From an uncultured Candidatus Melainabacteria bacterium (GTDB lineage Bacteria > Cyanobacteriota > Vampirovibrionia > Gastranaerophilales > Gastranaerophilaceae): a stretch of DNA of 64,000 bases. The stretch spans positions 124,001 to 188,000 of the forward strand of contig CANOTP010000001.1 in the NCBI GenBank assembly GCA_947570135.1. Direction: 5' to 3'. A program made the position numbers and the translations under genes. This document shows positions 34,483 to 42,736 of this stretch, in pieces. Position 1 is the first letter of the stretch; each line of letters begins with the position of its first letter. Under the pieces are notes generated by a model that saw only the letters and a program-made list of their open reading frames with translations, made no database searches and was not told the DNA's origin.

Positions 34483-35805
34483 ATGTTAGATTTTATTCAC
34501 TCGCATGGCATGATTATTTCAGGTGCAATCCTTTTAATTGCATATATATTTATTGCCAGCGAAAAAATTCAAAAATCTGTTGTGGCACTTGTCGGTGCAT
34601 CGTTGACAATGTTACTCGGATTGATTCCGTTATCTTTGCACCTTGAAGATAACGTTAAAGGCGTATTTGAATACGTTGATTTTGAGGTAATTTTCTTACT
34701 TATCGGTATGATGATTATTGTTAATATTGCAAGCCGAAGCGGTGTATTCAAGTGGATGGCGCTTAATTTGTTAAAAGCAACAAAAGGACATCCGAAAACC
34801 GTTTTATTTGCGCTTGCGGCGTTCACCGCAATAGCTTCAGCGTTTTTGGATAACGTTACAACTGTTGTTCTTATGATGCCTATTACATTTGTTATTGCAA
34901 AAGAGTTTGATACAGATCCTGTTCCGTTTTTGATTACGGAAGTTTTAGCATCAAATATCGGCGGAACTGCAACCTTAATCGGTGACCCGCCAAATATCAT
35001 TATCGGAACCCGTGCAGGTTTAAGCTTTATGGACTTTGTTAAAGAATTAACCCCTGTTATTTTTGTAATATTTCTTATTGCAATCGGAACTTTGGTGTTC
35101 TTATTTAGAAAAGGCTTGAAGGCTACTCCTGAAAAAATGGAACATATCGCAAACCTTGATAATTCAAAAACAATTACTGATAAAAATCTGATGATTCGCT
35201 CGGTAATTACTCTTGCACTTGTAATTTTAGGTTTTGTAACTCACGATATTACACATATTTCAGCGTTTGTGTTTGCAGTTGCCGGTGCGTCATTCTTACT
35301 TTTATTTGAAAAACCTAAAGAAATTTACCGTGATGTTGAATGGTTAACAATATTCTTCTTTATCGGTTTATTTATTATTATCGGCGGGTTTGAGGCAAAC
35401 GGCGGGATTAAGTTCCTTGCAGATCAATTGATTGTATTAACTCACGGAAGTCTGGAAGCAGCTACAATGATTATTCTTTGGGCTTCAGGAATCCTGTCGG
35501 GGATTATTGATAATATCCCGTATACAGCAACAATGGCTCCATTAATATCAGAGCTTATCAATCCTGCTAATCCGAACGCTATCGGCGGAAATTCACATGC
35601 TCTGTGGTGGGCATTATCACTGGGTGCGTGTTTAGGTGGAAACCTTACAATCATCGGTGCGGCAGCTAACGTGCTAGTCAGTGAAACCGCAGCATCTAAA
35701 GGGTACAAAATCTCGTTCTTAAGATTTATGAAATACGGTGGGTTAGTTACATTTATTTCGTTAACATTAAGTTCGGTTTATTTGTATTTTAAATATTTAC
35801 ATTAA
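34483..35805 (+). CDS. ArsB/NhaD-type anion or sodium transporter
   Basis: 440 residues from ATG 34483, with AAAGGGAG about 11 bases upstream; a TTG at 34459 is less likely. Some eleven hydrophobic segments are visible. The IT-superfamily motifs are present: ASAFLDNVTTVVLMMPIT near residue 118, GGTATLIGDPPNIIIGTRAG near 165, GFEANGGIKFLADQL, and SGIIDNIPYTATMAPLI near 345. The NVTTV and DNIPYT motifs are typical of the ArsB/NhaD/P-protein branch. The substrate (arsenite, Na+/H+ or a dicarboxylate) cannot be set from sequence. A TATAAT near 34447 could be its promoter. Confidence 0.88.
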   Translation: MLDFIHSHGMIISGAILLIAYIFIASEKIQKSVVALVGASLTMLLGLIPLSLHLEDNVKGVFEYVDFEVIFLLIGMMIIVNIASRSGVFKWMALNLLKATKGHPKTVLFALAAFTAIASAFLDNVTTVVLMMPITFVIAKEFDTDPVPFLITEVLASNIGGTATLIGDPPNIIIGTRAGLSFMDFVKELTPVIFVIFLIAIGTLVFLFRKGLKATPEKMEHIANLDNSKTITDKNLMIRSVITLALVILGFVTHDITHISAFVFAVAGASFLLLFEKPKEIYRDVEWLTIFFFIGLFIIIGGFEANGGIKFLADQLIVLTHGSLEAATMIILWASGILSGIIDNIPYTATMAPLISELINPANPNAIGGNSHALWWALSLGACLGGNLTIIGAAANVLVSETAASKGYKISFLRFMKYGGLVTFISLTLSSVYLYFKYLH

Positions 35806-35812
35806 TTACTGA

Positions 35813-35844
35813 CGCGACCTGCTTATTTAAGCAGGTCGCGTTTA
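35813..35844 (+). terminator. Intrinsic terminator of the transporter gene
   Basis: CGCGACCTGCTT/AAGCAGGTCGCG perfect stem with ATTT loop, followed by TTTA. Confidence 0.85.
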
Positions 35845-35854
35845 ATGTTTATCG

Positions 35855-36161
35855 GACAAATTTCTAAGTCTGTTCCTAATTGGGCAATAGGACATTATAT
35901 ATGAAGCTTGGTTTAATTGTCGCATGCAATTAAAAAGCGTGGCAACCATAGCAATATTTTTTCTCAAACGGAATGGGCTGTCAGGTTTTATATATAAACG
36001 GTTCTTCTCTTCCAAATATAATTGGGCGTGATATATTTGCGTTCGGTCTGAAGGATGGAAATAATTTCATAGTTCCGTATATGGATGACACCTCAGATTG
36101 CAATAAACATGGTGCAGGATTATCTTGCTCAAGAAAATTATACAGGATGAATCTGTATTAA
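35855..36161 (+). pseudogene. Prepilin-like remnant, close paralogue of the 7002-7765 copy
   Basis: Fragments in different frames match the C-terminal half of the pseudogene at 7002-7765. The first is SKSVPNWAIG, then RMQLKSVAT after a frame change. From 35995 the reading is INGSSLPNIIGRDIFAFGLK and on through MDDTSDCNKHGAGLSCSRK to the stop at 36161. The 7002 copy has INGSSPPNIIGRDIFAFGLK and MDDTSDCNKQGSGLSCSRK. The N-terminal helix is missing. Several frameshifts are present. Confidence 0.8.
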
Positions 36162-36324
36162 GGTAATTAGCTATTTCAAATATTTTTCCGACAGATAAAT
36201 TTTAAATCCCCGATTCTATTTTTGCAACATAACTCCAGGATACATCCCTGAGTTCAGAAAAAGTCTCTTGTGTGTATCCTTTTTCCATGCGTGCTTTTTG
36301 AATATTCTTTCCAATTTGTTTCAA
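36145..36324 (-). pseudogene. XRE-family regulator with a nonsense codon
   Basis: From a TTG at 36324 the frame reads KQIGKNIQKARMEKGYTQET, then FSELRDVSWSYVAKIESGI, and reaches TAA at 36204-36202. The frame then continues NLSVGKIFEIANYLNTDSS, the expected last helix of a Cro/C1 helix-turn-helix. A single stop therefore interrupts an otherwise intact small regulator. It diverges from the truncated prepilin start at 36344. Confidence 0.7.
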
Positions 36325-36343
36325 TACAATAAAGGGGGAAGAT

Positions 36344-36415
36344 ATGAGAAAATTTGGTTTTACATTGGCTGAGGTGTTGATAACTTTTGGTATAAGCCTT
36401 ATGATTTGGGTTTAG
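36344..36415 (+). pseudogene. Truncated prepilin N-terminus (copy d)
   Basis: After a GGGGGAAGAT ribosome binding site the ATG at 36344 starts MRKFGFTLAEVLITFGISLM, then IWV and TAG at 36413-36415. The prepilin signal is perfect, but the protein ends within the hydrophobic helix. It could be a 23-residue peptide, but a truncated pseudogene is more likely. Confidence 0.75.
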
Positions 36416-36427
36416 TTGTAAAATAGT

Positions 36428-36456
36428 ATATCGGGACGGCGAAGCCGTCCCGATAT
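36428..36456. repeat. GC-rich perfect palindrome, 13-base stem with GAA loop
   Basis: ATATCGGGACGGC / GCCGTCCCGATAT with a three-base loop. It is not followed by a T-run. It lies between the prepilin remnant and the end of the SLH gene and could act as a terminator hairpin, a transcript stabiliser or a repetitive extragenic palindrome. Confidence 0.75.
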
Positions 36457-36499
36457 CTAAGATGATGACAGTCAACTATTAACTTTCAGGAGTTAATGA

Positions 36500-38509
36500 T
36501 TATTCATTACATCCAAAAGCGATAGTAAGGTGTTCTCTTGGATTTACAGCAGATATTTTGTATCCGCGCGGGTCAACAAGGTAAGCAAATTCATCACCGG
36601 TAGTTTGGAATAAGCCCATAGTACCTGATAAAGCCGTTCTTGTTATGTCAACAGGAGCTTTAACTGTTTCAAATAATCCGTCAACAAGGTTTCTTGAAGC
36701 AGCTCCGAATTGACCCTGGAATGCGTGTCCTAACATGTAACCTGCGTCGTTTGAAACGTTTTCAACAGCGTTACCTAAGTTAGTAACAATACCGCCGGCT
36801 GTTCTGCCAACAACACCGACTAATGAACCTGCCCAAGTAAATGGCATTTCAACAAGTCTTGCTACAGGGTTAACGTTTTTGGATTTGTTAATTTGAGCCT
36901 GTAAGATTTGTTTAGGCAGTTTGGTTTTGCAATCTCCGTTTTTTATTTCTGTAAATGCTAATTTTAGGGCACCTTTTTCGCATCCTGAAGGTCTGATAAC
37001 TTCGACAACCTGACCTGTTACGGTTGAGCCGCAAGGGTAAGTTACGCCGTTGATTGTTACATCTTCAAGAGTGTTTGCTCTGAAGTATTGACCTACGTGT
37101 GAAGATTTAGCTGTAATCTGGTCTATCATGGACAATTGTAATGTAGGGATTTTAACTATTTCTTCGTGTTCAATCAAAGCATTCTTTTCGATTGGACAAG
37201 CAGGACAGATATTGTTTGCGGTTTTAGGGTTAGTGTCGTAACCTAAAGCCACACGTACTGTTTGCATCATAGACGCAATATCTGCACGAGATGCATCTTT
37301 GTTAGGTAAAATCATATTAGGAGTAGGTGAATCTTTTAAAGCACCGTTTTCCAAAGATTTAGCAACAGGGATTCTTGCCCAGTCAGGAATCTTGTTACCG
37401 TCTGCGTAACGGCTTAAGATTTCGTCTGCTTTGCATTTATCTATGTCGCAAGTCATACCTTTTGCGATTGAAGTTAATGCTTCAACACGGGTTACGGGAG
37501 CGTTCGGTCTGAATTTTTGGTTCGGGTAACCTTTGAGTAAGTCTTCATCTACTGCTTTTGCAATAGCAGGGTTAGCCCAGTTGTTTCTTGGAACGTCTGT
37601 AAACATTGTATCTCTAGGCATTTCTCCGCAGTTTAGGTTGAAACCTTTTACAAGCATTGTTGCAAATTCTGCACGAGAAATGTTTCTGTTTGGTTTGAAT
37701 AATCCGTCAGGATAACCTACAACAACATCATTTACCGCAAGTTTGTCGATGTCGCATGCTGCCCAGTGACTGTTTGGGACATCGGGGAACATACATCCAC
37801 CGAACGGAGCTGCAGCTCCTGTGATGTTTTGGATTTGCTGCGGAATTTCATAAGGAATTAATGATTTTTTAACAGCATTAATTGAGTTTGATGTTTGAAT
37901 ATCTATGGGGCAAGATGCTCCGTTAGCGCGGCATTCGTTTCTGTCGATTAAAACGCCGTTATATTTATTCGGACATTCATTTAAGCATGGCATTTGAGTA
38001 GCTGCGCCAGTCATCATACCATCAGTAGCAACGGTTGCACCGCTGATAGATGAAGACATTCTGCTTGCAGGGCATCCTCTCATTGCTGTTTCTGTAGAGA
38101 AAATAGAGTTTGCAGGTTCACCTACATAGTTGTTTGAACCGTAAACAGCTTGAGGATATCCGTAAACCTGTTTCATTTCGTCTCTTGCAGGTTTACCTGT
38201 TTGTGGGCAAAGTGCTGTTGACGGTACTGCAGGTTTGTCGCAACTTAAGTCATCTTTGCATCCGCATTCCTCTTTTACTACAGGACATGGGTCTTTTTTC
38301 TTGCATCCGCAATCTTTTTTAATTTTTTTGCATTTGTTGCAAGTTTGCGGCTGTGGCGTTGCAACAGGACATGCAGGACCTGTTACCACAGGCAGAGCTT
38401 CTACCGGTGCTTGCGTATTGCACGGGCAAGCTGCCATTACAGGATTCAAGGAACACGTTGCTATTCCAACGGCAATCGCAGCTGCCACAGTTAGTTTTTT
38501 AATTGACAT
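36500..38509 (-). CDS. SLH-domain cell-surface protein with cysteine-rich region
   Basis: 669 residues with a signal peptide (to about 27, AVMAA). Residues about 50-110 are Cys/Lys/Pro-rich (CNKCKKIKKDCGCKKKDPC, then EECGCKDD), a possible metal-binding or disulfide cluster. Three SLH repeats lie around 240-420: FPDVPNSHWAACDIDKLAVN, FTDVPRNNWANPAIAKAVDE and YADGNKIPDWARIPVAKSLE, each with the GYPDGLFKPN/RAEFATML-type second half. The rest (about 440-669) has small beta segments and a C-terminal VGVVGRTAGGIVTNLGNAV stretch. SLH domains anchor to wall polysaccharide. An AAGGAGG ribosome binding site precedes the ATG. Confidence 0.9.
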   Translation of the reverse strand: MSIKKLTVAAAIAVGIATCSLNPVMAACPCNTQAPVEALPVVTGPACPVATPQPQTCNKCKKIKKDCGCKKKDPCPVVKEECGCKDDLSCDKPAVPSTALCPQTGKPARDEMKQVYGYPQAVYGSNNYVGEPANSIFSTETAMRGCPASRMSSSISGATVATDGMMTGAATQMPCLNECPNKYNGVLIDRNECRANGASCPIDIQTSNSINAVKKSLIPYEIPQQIQNITGAAAPFGGCMFPDVPNSHWAACDIDKLAVNDVVVGYPDGLFKPNRNISRAEFATMLVKGFNLNCGEMPRDTMFTDVPRNNWANPAIAKAVDEDLLKGYPNQKFRPNAPVTRVEALTSIAKGMTCDIDKCKADEILSRYADGNKIPDWARIPVAKSLENGALKDSPTPNMILPNKDASRADIASMMQTVRVALGYDTNPKTANNICPACPIEKNALIEHEEIVKIPTLQLSMIDQITAKSSHVGQYFRANTLEDVTINGVTYPCGSTVTGQVVEVIRPSGCEKGALKLAFTEIKNGDCKTKLPKQILQAQINKSKNVNPVARLVEMPFTWAGSLVGVVGRTAGGIVTNLGNAVENVSNDAGYMLGHAFQGQFGAASRNLVDGLFETVKAPVDITRTALSGTMGLFQTTGDEFAYLVDPRGYKISAVNPREHLTIAFGCNE

Positions 38510-38755
38510 TTTTACCTCCTTGTTTAGTGTGAGTTTTGTTTAAAATAAACAAAAGTTTTATTTAAAAAACAAACTTATACCAGATTATGTACTTTTTGTA
38601 TTGCTTAAAACATTAGCGAAACTACTTATTCGACCGGGTAATATTTGTACTGCTAACTTTGTAACAATTTGTTTATATTAAGCAAATTTTTTCTAAAAAA
38701 TGTTTTAATATATATGTGTGAAGTTTTAAATTGCCTGCGTGTGTAAGGAGTAAGT

Positions 38756-38905
38756 ATGTATAGTAAAGAATTTATGAGATTTTTATTCGATTACCAAAAA
38801 GACGAATTTAAACCGAAAGAACCTGAATATAAAGAAGTTAAGTTTAAAACTCCGCGCGGCGGTAAATTAGCCGAAGTTTACGTTACCGAGCATGTTAACA
38901 ATTAA
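38756..38905 (+). CDS. Small basic protein, 49 residues, unknown function
   Basis: ATG 38756 follows GTAAGGAGTAAGT, a strong ribosome binding site. The product begins MYSKEFMRFLFDYQKDEFKP, then KEPEYKEVKFKTPRGGKLAE and a short tail, ending at 38905. It is rich in Lys, Glu and aromatic residues and has no signal or membrane segment. It lies in the 460-base gap between the divergent SLH gene and pgpH. No family was recognised. The ribosome binding site and codon use make a real gene likely. Confidence 0.65.
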   Translation: MYSKEFMRFLFDYQKDEFKPKEPEYKEVKFKTPRGGKLAEVYVTEHVNN

Positions 38906-38974
38906 GCTTGTATTTTTACTTTTTAAGTTATAAAATTGATTTATAATAAAAAAGTAAAAACAGGATTATTTTAT

Positions 38975-41179
38975 ATGATTAAAAATGAATATATTGAGAG
39001 AGTGAAAGACTTTTTTACTTCGTCTATGTTTATAAAAGCTGTCTATATGCTTCTATTTACCGTGCTTGTGACGGCAATTATAGCTTCACAGAACTTCTTT
39101 TTTCAAAGTATTATTGAAAACGGGATAAGTAAAAAAGATATTATTGCTCAGAAGACGTTAACCGTTGAGGATATTAAAAGAACCGAACAACATAAGCGTG
39201 AAGTTGCCCAAAAGGTTGATCCGATTTTGGTTCCTGCCGAAGACGATTTTATTAAAACTAATTTAGAAACCTTACAAAATTCTATTTTACAAATAAGGAA
39301 AAAAAATACATCAGAACAGGAAAAAATTGATGAATTAAATATTCTTTTTGATTTGTCTGGAAATCCGAGAAAAGATTTTATTATCGACTTTTTGTTAAAT
39401 GTTGATGAACCGTCATTAAGAGAATCCTTTGATAAGGCATCTGTTTCGCTTGTTAATATTTTGCAAGTCGGAATCAGTGAAAGAGATTACGAAAAGGATA
39501 ATATTCAATCACTTATACAAGCAAATCTTGTAAGTAATGTTTCTAAGCGTCAGGTATCGGTTATTACGGCAATGCTGGAGCAGGTAATAGTTCCTAACCT
39601 TGTTGTGGATGATACGGCAACGGAAATTGCTAAGCTTAATGCTCAGGATTCTGTTAAGCCTTACAAAGTTACATTCCAAAAAGGTGAAAAAATCGTTTTT
39701 GAAGGTGAACCTGTTACCAGATTAAAACGCGATGCCTTAAGAGAAGCGGGTTATAATGTTTATGAACTTAACTGGCAGGGAATTTTATCTGTTTATGTTT
39801 TGGTTCTGCTTTTAACATTAATCTTTATTGCTTACTTAAAAGTATTTGAAAAAAGCTTTTTGGAACCGCGTTATTTATCGTTAACCGCTATGCTTGTATC
39901 TCTGACCTGCTTTTTTGCTGTGGTTCTTCCGACGGGATTTTCTCCGTATGTCCTGCCGATTCCGGGTGTTGTAATTATTTCCGCGATATTTTTAAGCCCG
40001 AGAATTTCGTTCTTAATCTCGTCTTTACTGCTTGTAATCCTTACTGTAGGGTTACAGTATGAATCTCAATTTATAATCGTATTTATTGTTTTATCTTTAA
40101 TCGGTATGATTACAATATCAAAAATTCGTTATACCAGAAGATTTGACCTTATTAAAGTCGGTTTTAATCTTGGGATTGCGGGTGTGTTGATTATGCTGAG
40201 CTTATATTTTATCGATAAATGTTTGATTGATGTAAGTAATAATTTAATCTTGAGAAATTGCATTTATATTTTTGCAAATTCATTGTTAAGTTCAATAATC
40301 GTGCTTGGAGCCTCTCCATTATTGGAAAGTTCGTTCCATATAATAACGCCTTACGGGCTTGCAGAATTTGGTGACCATAATCAACCGTTATTGAAACGCT
40401 TGCAAATGGAAGCGCCGGGAACTTATCACCACAGTCTTATGGTTTCAACGCTTTGTGAAGCCGCAGCAGAAGCAATTGGGGCGAACCCGATTTTAGCAAG
40501 AGTCGGAGCTTTTTATCATGATATCGGGAAATTAAAACGTCCGTTGTTCTTTGTGGAAAACCAATCATACTTTAGTATTGAAAATCCTCATAATAAACTT
40601 AATCCGAGGTTAAGTAAAATGGTTATCACAGCTCACCCGAAAGACGGTGTTGAGCTTGCCAAGAAAAATGGCTTGCCAAGTATTATAAATGATTTTATCC
40701 TTCAACATCATGGTGAAGGTATAGCAAAATACTTCTATAATCAGGCTGTAATAGAAGAAGGTGCGGAAAATGTTAAAGAAGAACAGTTCCGTTACACAGG
40801 ACCAAAACCTAACAGAAAAGAAACCGCCATTCTTATGATTGCAGATGCCGTTGAGTCTGCCGTTCGCGCTATGAAAGGTGCAACAGCAGAAGAAATCGAA
40901 AATATCATCGATAAAATCATTGTTGAACGTCTGAATGACGGTCAGCTTGCGGACAGCCCTCTAACATTAAACGACTTAAAGGTTATTGCGCAAACTTTCA
41001 GCAGAGTTTTACGCGGTATGCAGCACAATAGAATTAAATACCAGGAAAATATTGCGGAAGAATTCGCGAAAAATAAAATCGAAATGCCAAACAAGATTTT
41101 AGATGAGGATTTTGAAAAGAAAATAAAAGAGTTGGAAGAATCAAAAAATCCGACAGATAATAACAATAACGATTTATGA
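38975..41179 (+). CDS. 7TM-HD phosphodiesterase (PgpH/YqfF-like)
   Basis: 734 residues from ATG 38975 (CAGGA upstream); a longer frame opens at 38936. In Listeria, PgpH degrades cyclic di-AMP. Order: one N-terminal helix (about 20-40), an extracellular 7TMR-HDED-like domain (about 45-260) with EGEPVTRLKRDAL, then seven helices (about 268-470) and the cytosolic HD domain. Metal residues are in GTYHHSLMVSTLCEAAAEAI, AFYHDIGKLKRP near 515, ITAHPKDGV and LQHHGEG, with MIADAVESAVRAM. The gene overlaps ybeY by four bases. The order pgpH-ybeY-dgkA is the one known from Bacillus and other phyla. Confidence 0.93.
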   Translation: MIKNEYIERVKDFFTSSMFIKAVYMLLFTVLVTAIIASQNFFFQSIIENGISKKDIIAQKTLTVEDIKRTEQHKREVAQKVDPILVPAEDDFIKTNLETLQNSILQIRKKNTSEQEKIDELNILFDLSGNPRKDFIIDFLLNVDEPSLRESFDKASVSLVNILQVGISERDYEKDNIQSLIQANLVSNVSKRQVSVITAMLEQVIVPNLVVDDTATEIAKLNAQDSVKPYKVTFQKGEKIVFEGEPVTRLKRDALREAGYNVYELNWQGILSVYVLVLLLTLIFIAYLKVFEKSFLEPRYLSLTAMLVSLTCFFAVVLPTGFSPYVLPIPGVVIISAIFLSPRISFLISSLLLVILTVGLQYESQFIIVFIVLSLIGMITISKIRYTRRFDLIKVGFNLGIAGVLIMLSLYFIDKCLIDVSNNLILRNCIYIFANSLLSSIIVLGASPLLESSFHIITPYGLAEFGDHNQPLLKRLQMEAPGTYHHSLMVSTLCEAAAEAIGANPILARVGAFYHDIGKLKRPLFFVENQSYFSIENPHNKLNPRLSKMVITAHPKDGVELAKKNGLPSIINDFILQHHGEGIAKYFYNQAVIEEGAENVKEEQFRYTGPKPNRKETAILMIADAVESAVRAMKGATAEEIENIIDKIIVERLNDGQLADSPLTLNDLKVIAQTFSRVLRGMQHNRIKYQENIAEEFAKNKIEMPNKILDEDFEKKIKELEESKNPTDNNNNDL

Positions 41180-41694
41180 TAAATACAAATATTTATATCG
41201 AAAATACTTTTAACGGTTGGGAGTCTGATTGTGAAAAATTAACAAAGGCTGCTAATGATATTTTTAATTTTTATATGAGTATCCCTGAAATTGCTCAAAA
41301 TTGTGCTCTTACAGGGTATGAGTATAATACGGTATCTTTTGATTTCTTGTTTTGTGCCGGCGTTAAAACCCACGAAATAAATAAAGAATACCGCGGGAAA
41401 GACTATCCTGCCGATATTATCACGTTTGCAGTGTTTGCGGATTCTCCCGAGGATGAAAAATTCGTTCTGGAATTGGACATTAATTTAGGAGAGATTATAA
41501 TAGCATTAGATAAGGTAATTGAGGAAGCAGCAAAAAAAGAAATCTCAAAAGAATCTGAACTGATATTTTTGATTAGCCATGGGATAATGCATCTTTTAGG
41601 GTTTGATCATCAAAGTGAAGAAGAATTTGAGTTTGTTGTCAATTACCAAAAGCAGGCACTAAAAAGTATGGGAATATGTTATGACAAAATATAA
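41176..41694 (+). CDS. ybeY: Endoribonuclease YbeY
   Basis: A zinc endoribonuclease for 16S rRNA 3' maturation and ribosome quality control. 172 residues. The metal motif ISHGIMHLLGFDH is near residues 132-144, with three His. EINKEYRGKDYPADIITFAV near 72 is the other conserved block; the usual Thr-Asp-Val-Leu-Ser-Phe is ADIITFAV here. ATG overlaps the pgpH stop (ATGA), and the gene overlaps dgkA by 14 bases, so the three are coupled. Confidence 0.94.
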   Translation: MINTNIYIENTFNGWESDCEKLTKAANDIFNFYMSIPEIAQNCALTGYEYNTVSFDFLFCAGVKTHEINKEYRGKDYPADIITFAVFADSPEDEKFVLELDINLGEIIIALDKVIEEAAKKEISKESELIFLISHGIMHLLGFDHQSEEEFEFVVNYQKQALKSMGICYDKI

Positions 41695-42061
41695 AAAACA
41701 AGGTTTTTCAAATACATTCAAAAACGCACGTAAAGGCATGAGATTAACCCTGAAAAGTGAGCGAAACATCAGGGTACATATATTTGTAGCAATATTGGTT
41801 TTAATAAGCGCTTATTGTTTTAATTTTTCATTAGTAAAGTTTAGCATATTGCTTTTAACAATAGCTGCTGTGATTTCTGCAGAGATGTTTAACTCGGCAA
41901 TAGAATTTTCGCTTGATGCGATTTTTCACAACAGGTACTCCCGAATGGTAGGAATGGCAAAAGACATAGCAGCAGGTGCAGTACTTGTTGTTACAGTAAC
42001 TGCTGTTTTAGTCGGGGTATTGTTATTTGCTCCCGTTTTTGTAAACCTTCTGAACGCTTAA
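41681..42061 (+). CDS. dgkA: Diacylglycerol / undecaprenol kinase (DgkA family)
   Basis: A small integral-membrane kinase of 126 residues. In the Gram-positive branch the substrate is undecaprenol. Three transmembrane helices are visible (about 32-50, 52-70 and 95-122). The active-site motif AEMFNSAIEFSLDAI is near residues 65-79, and the N-terminal FKNARKGMRLTLKSERNIRVH is typical. It is last in the pgpH-ybeY-dgkA operon. A hairpin (GGGTTCTT/AAGAACCC, 42072-42099) follows its stop. Confidence 0.93.
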   Translation: MTKYKKQGFSNTFKNARKGMRLTLKSERNIRVHIFVAILVLISAYCFNFSLVKFSILLLTIAAVISAEMFNSAIEFSLDAIFHNRYSRMVGMAKDIAAGAVLVVTVTAVLVGVLLFAPVFVNLLNA

Positions 42062-42071
42062 AAAACAGTAA

Positions 42072-42099
42072 GGGTTCTTTACAAAAAATGCAAGAACCC
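42072..42099. terminator. Hairpin after dgkA, weak terminator
   Basis: GGGTTCTT and AAGAACCC eight-base stem with a 12-base loop. It is followed by GATTTATG rather than a clean T-run, so the terminator call is weak. Confidence 0.5.
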
Positions 42100-42128
42100 G
42101 ATTTATGCTATTTGTATTTCTTAACTGA

Positions 42129-42332
42129 TTAATTGTTACTTAAAACAAGGCGGAATGTTGCCAGGTTTTTGATTGATAACATTGTATGTTTGTTATGTTG
42201 TTCTTCTGAGATATTAAAAATTCTGATAATTCTTTGAATTTCTGCTAAGTCTTTATACGATTCAATTTTATACACATTTTCAATTGGATCTGCAATAACT
42301 GACATTAAAGTGTTTAATTCTTGTTCTTTCAT
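42129..42332 (-). CDS. Small protein of unknown function, 67 residues
   Basis: MKEQELNTLMSVIADPIENV, then YKIESYKDLAEIQRIIRIFN and a His/Lys-containing tail. It is helical, with no signal or membrane segment. AGGA lies about 12 bases upstream of the ATG, so the start is only fairly supported. It is in a minus-strand group with the next small gene and surE. No family was recognised. Confidence 0.55.
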   Translation of the reverse strand: MKEQELNTLMSVIADPIENVYKIESYKDLAEIQRIIRIFNISEEQHNKHTMLSIKNLATFRLVLSNN

Positions 42333-42449
42333 TAAATTGAAATCCTCATTCCTATTTACTCTTATATAAAGTATTTTTTTTTGAGAAAATTGCCTTTTTT
42401 ATGAAATTTATGTTAAAGAATCTTAATATTATTTTAACAAAATATATAA

Positions 42450-42665
42450 TTATGCGATGTAATCAATGTTTAGAGCAAGAATGTCAGATGACTGATTTGG
42501 CATATTTAAATTATATGGTCCGTCGCCATAGACTGCGTATGCAAAATCGTTTTTGGGGGTCGGTTCGTAAGAGTATGTGTTGCCGTTATGATTTTTAACG
42601 ACAAACTCGGATGTCAGGGGTTTTTGCTGAGCGACCCTTAGGTTTGAAGAATAAATTTGTTCCAT
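42450..42665 (-). CDS. Small protein of unknown function, 71 residues
   Basis: MEQIYSSNLRVAQQKPLTSE, then FVVKNHNGNTYSYEPTPKND and an Asn-rich tail. It is likely partly disordered, with no signal peptide. AGGAAC lies just before the ATG as a ribosome binding site. It lies between surE and the 67-residue gene on the same strand. The N-terminal style (short, polar, Asn/Gln-rich) is like the lineage-type proteins elsewhere in the window, but no motif proves a link. Confidence 0.5.
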   Translation of the reverse strand: MEQIYSSNLRVAQQKPLTSEFVVKNHNGNTYSYEPTPKNDFAYAVYGDGPYNLNMPNQSSDILALNIDYIA

Positions 42666-42736
42666 AGTTCCTATATCCCTATTAATATTATAAACTATGT
42701 TGGTATAAATTTAAAGTGGAGAGGGGGATTTTTTGT

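Noticed and set aside
34569-35000. 143-codon open frame antisense to the transporter gene
   Set aside because: It is the complement of a clearly coding transmembrane gene and shows no ribosome binding site or recognisable protein features.
35973-36161. Stand-alone small gene in the region after the transporter
   Set aside because: The frame is the C-terminal remnant of a prepilin-like gene, matching the pseudogene at 7002-7765, so it is not a separate gene.
42401-42598. 65-codon plus-strand frame opposite the 71-residue gene
   Set aside because: It lacks a ribosome binding site and overlaps a minus-strand frame with a better start signal.
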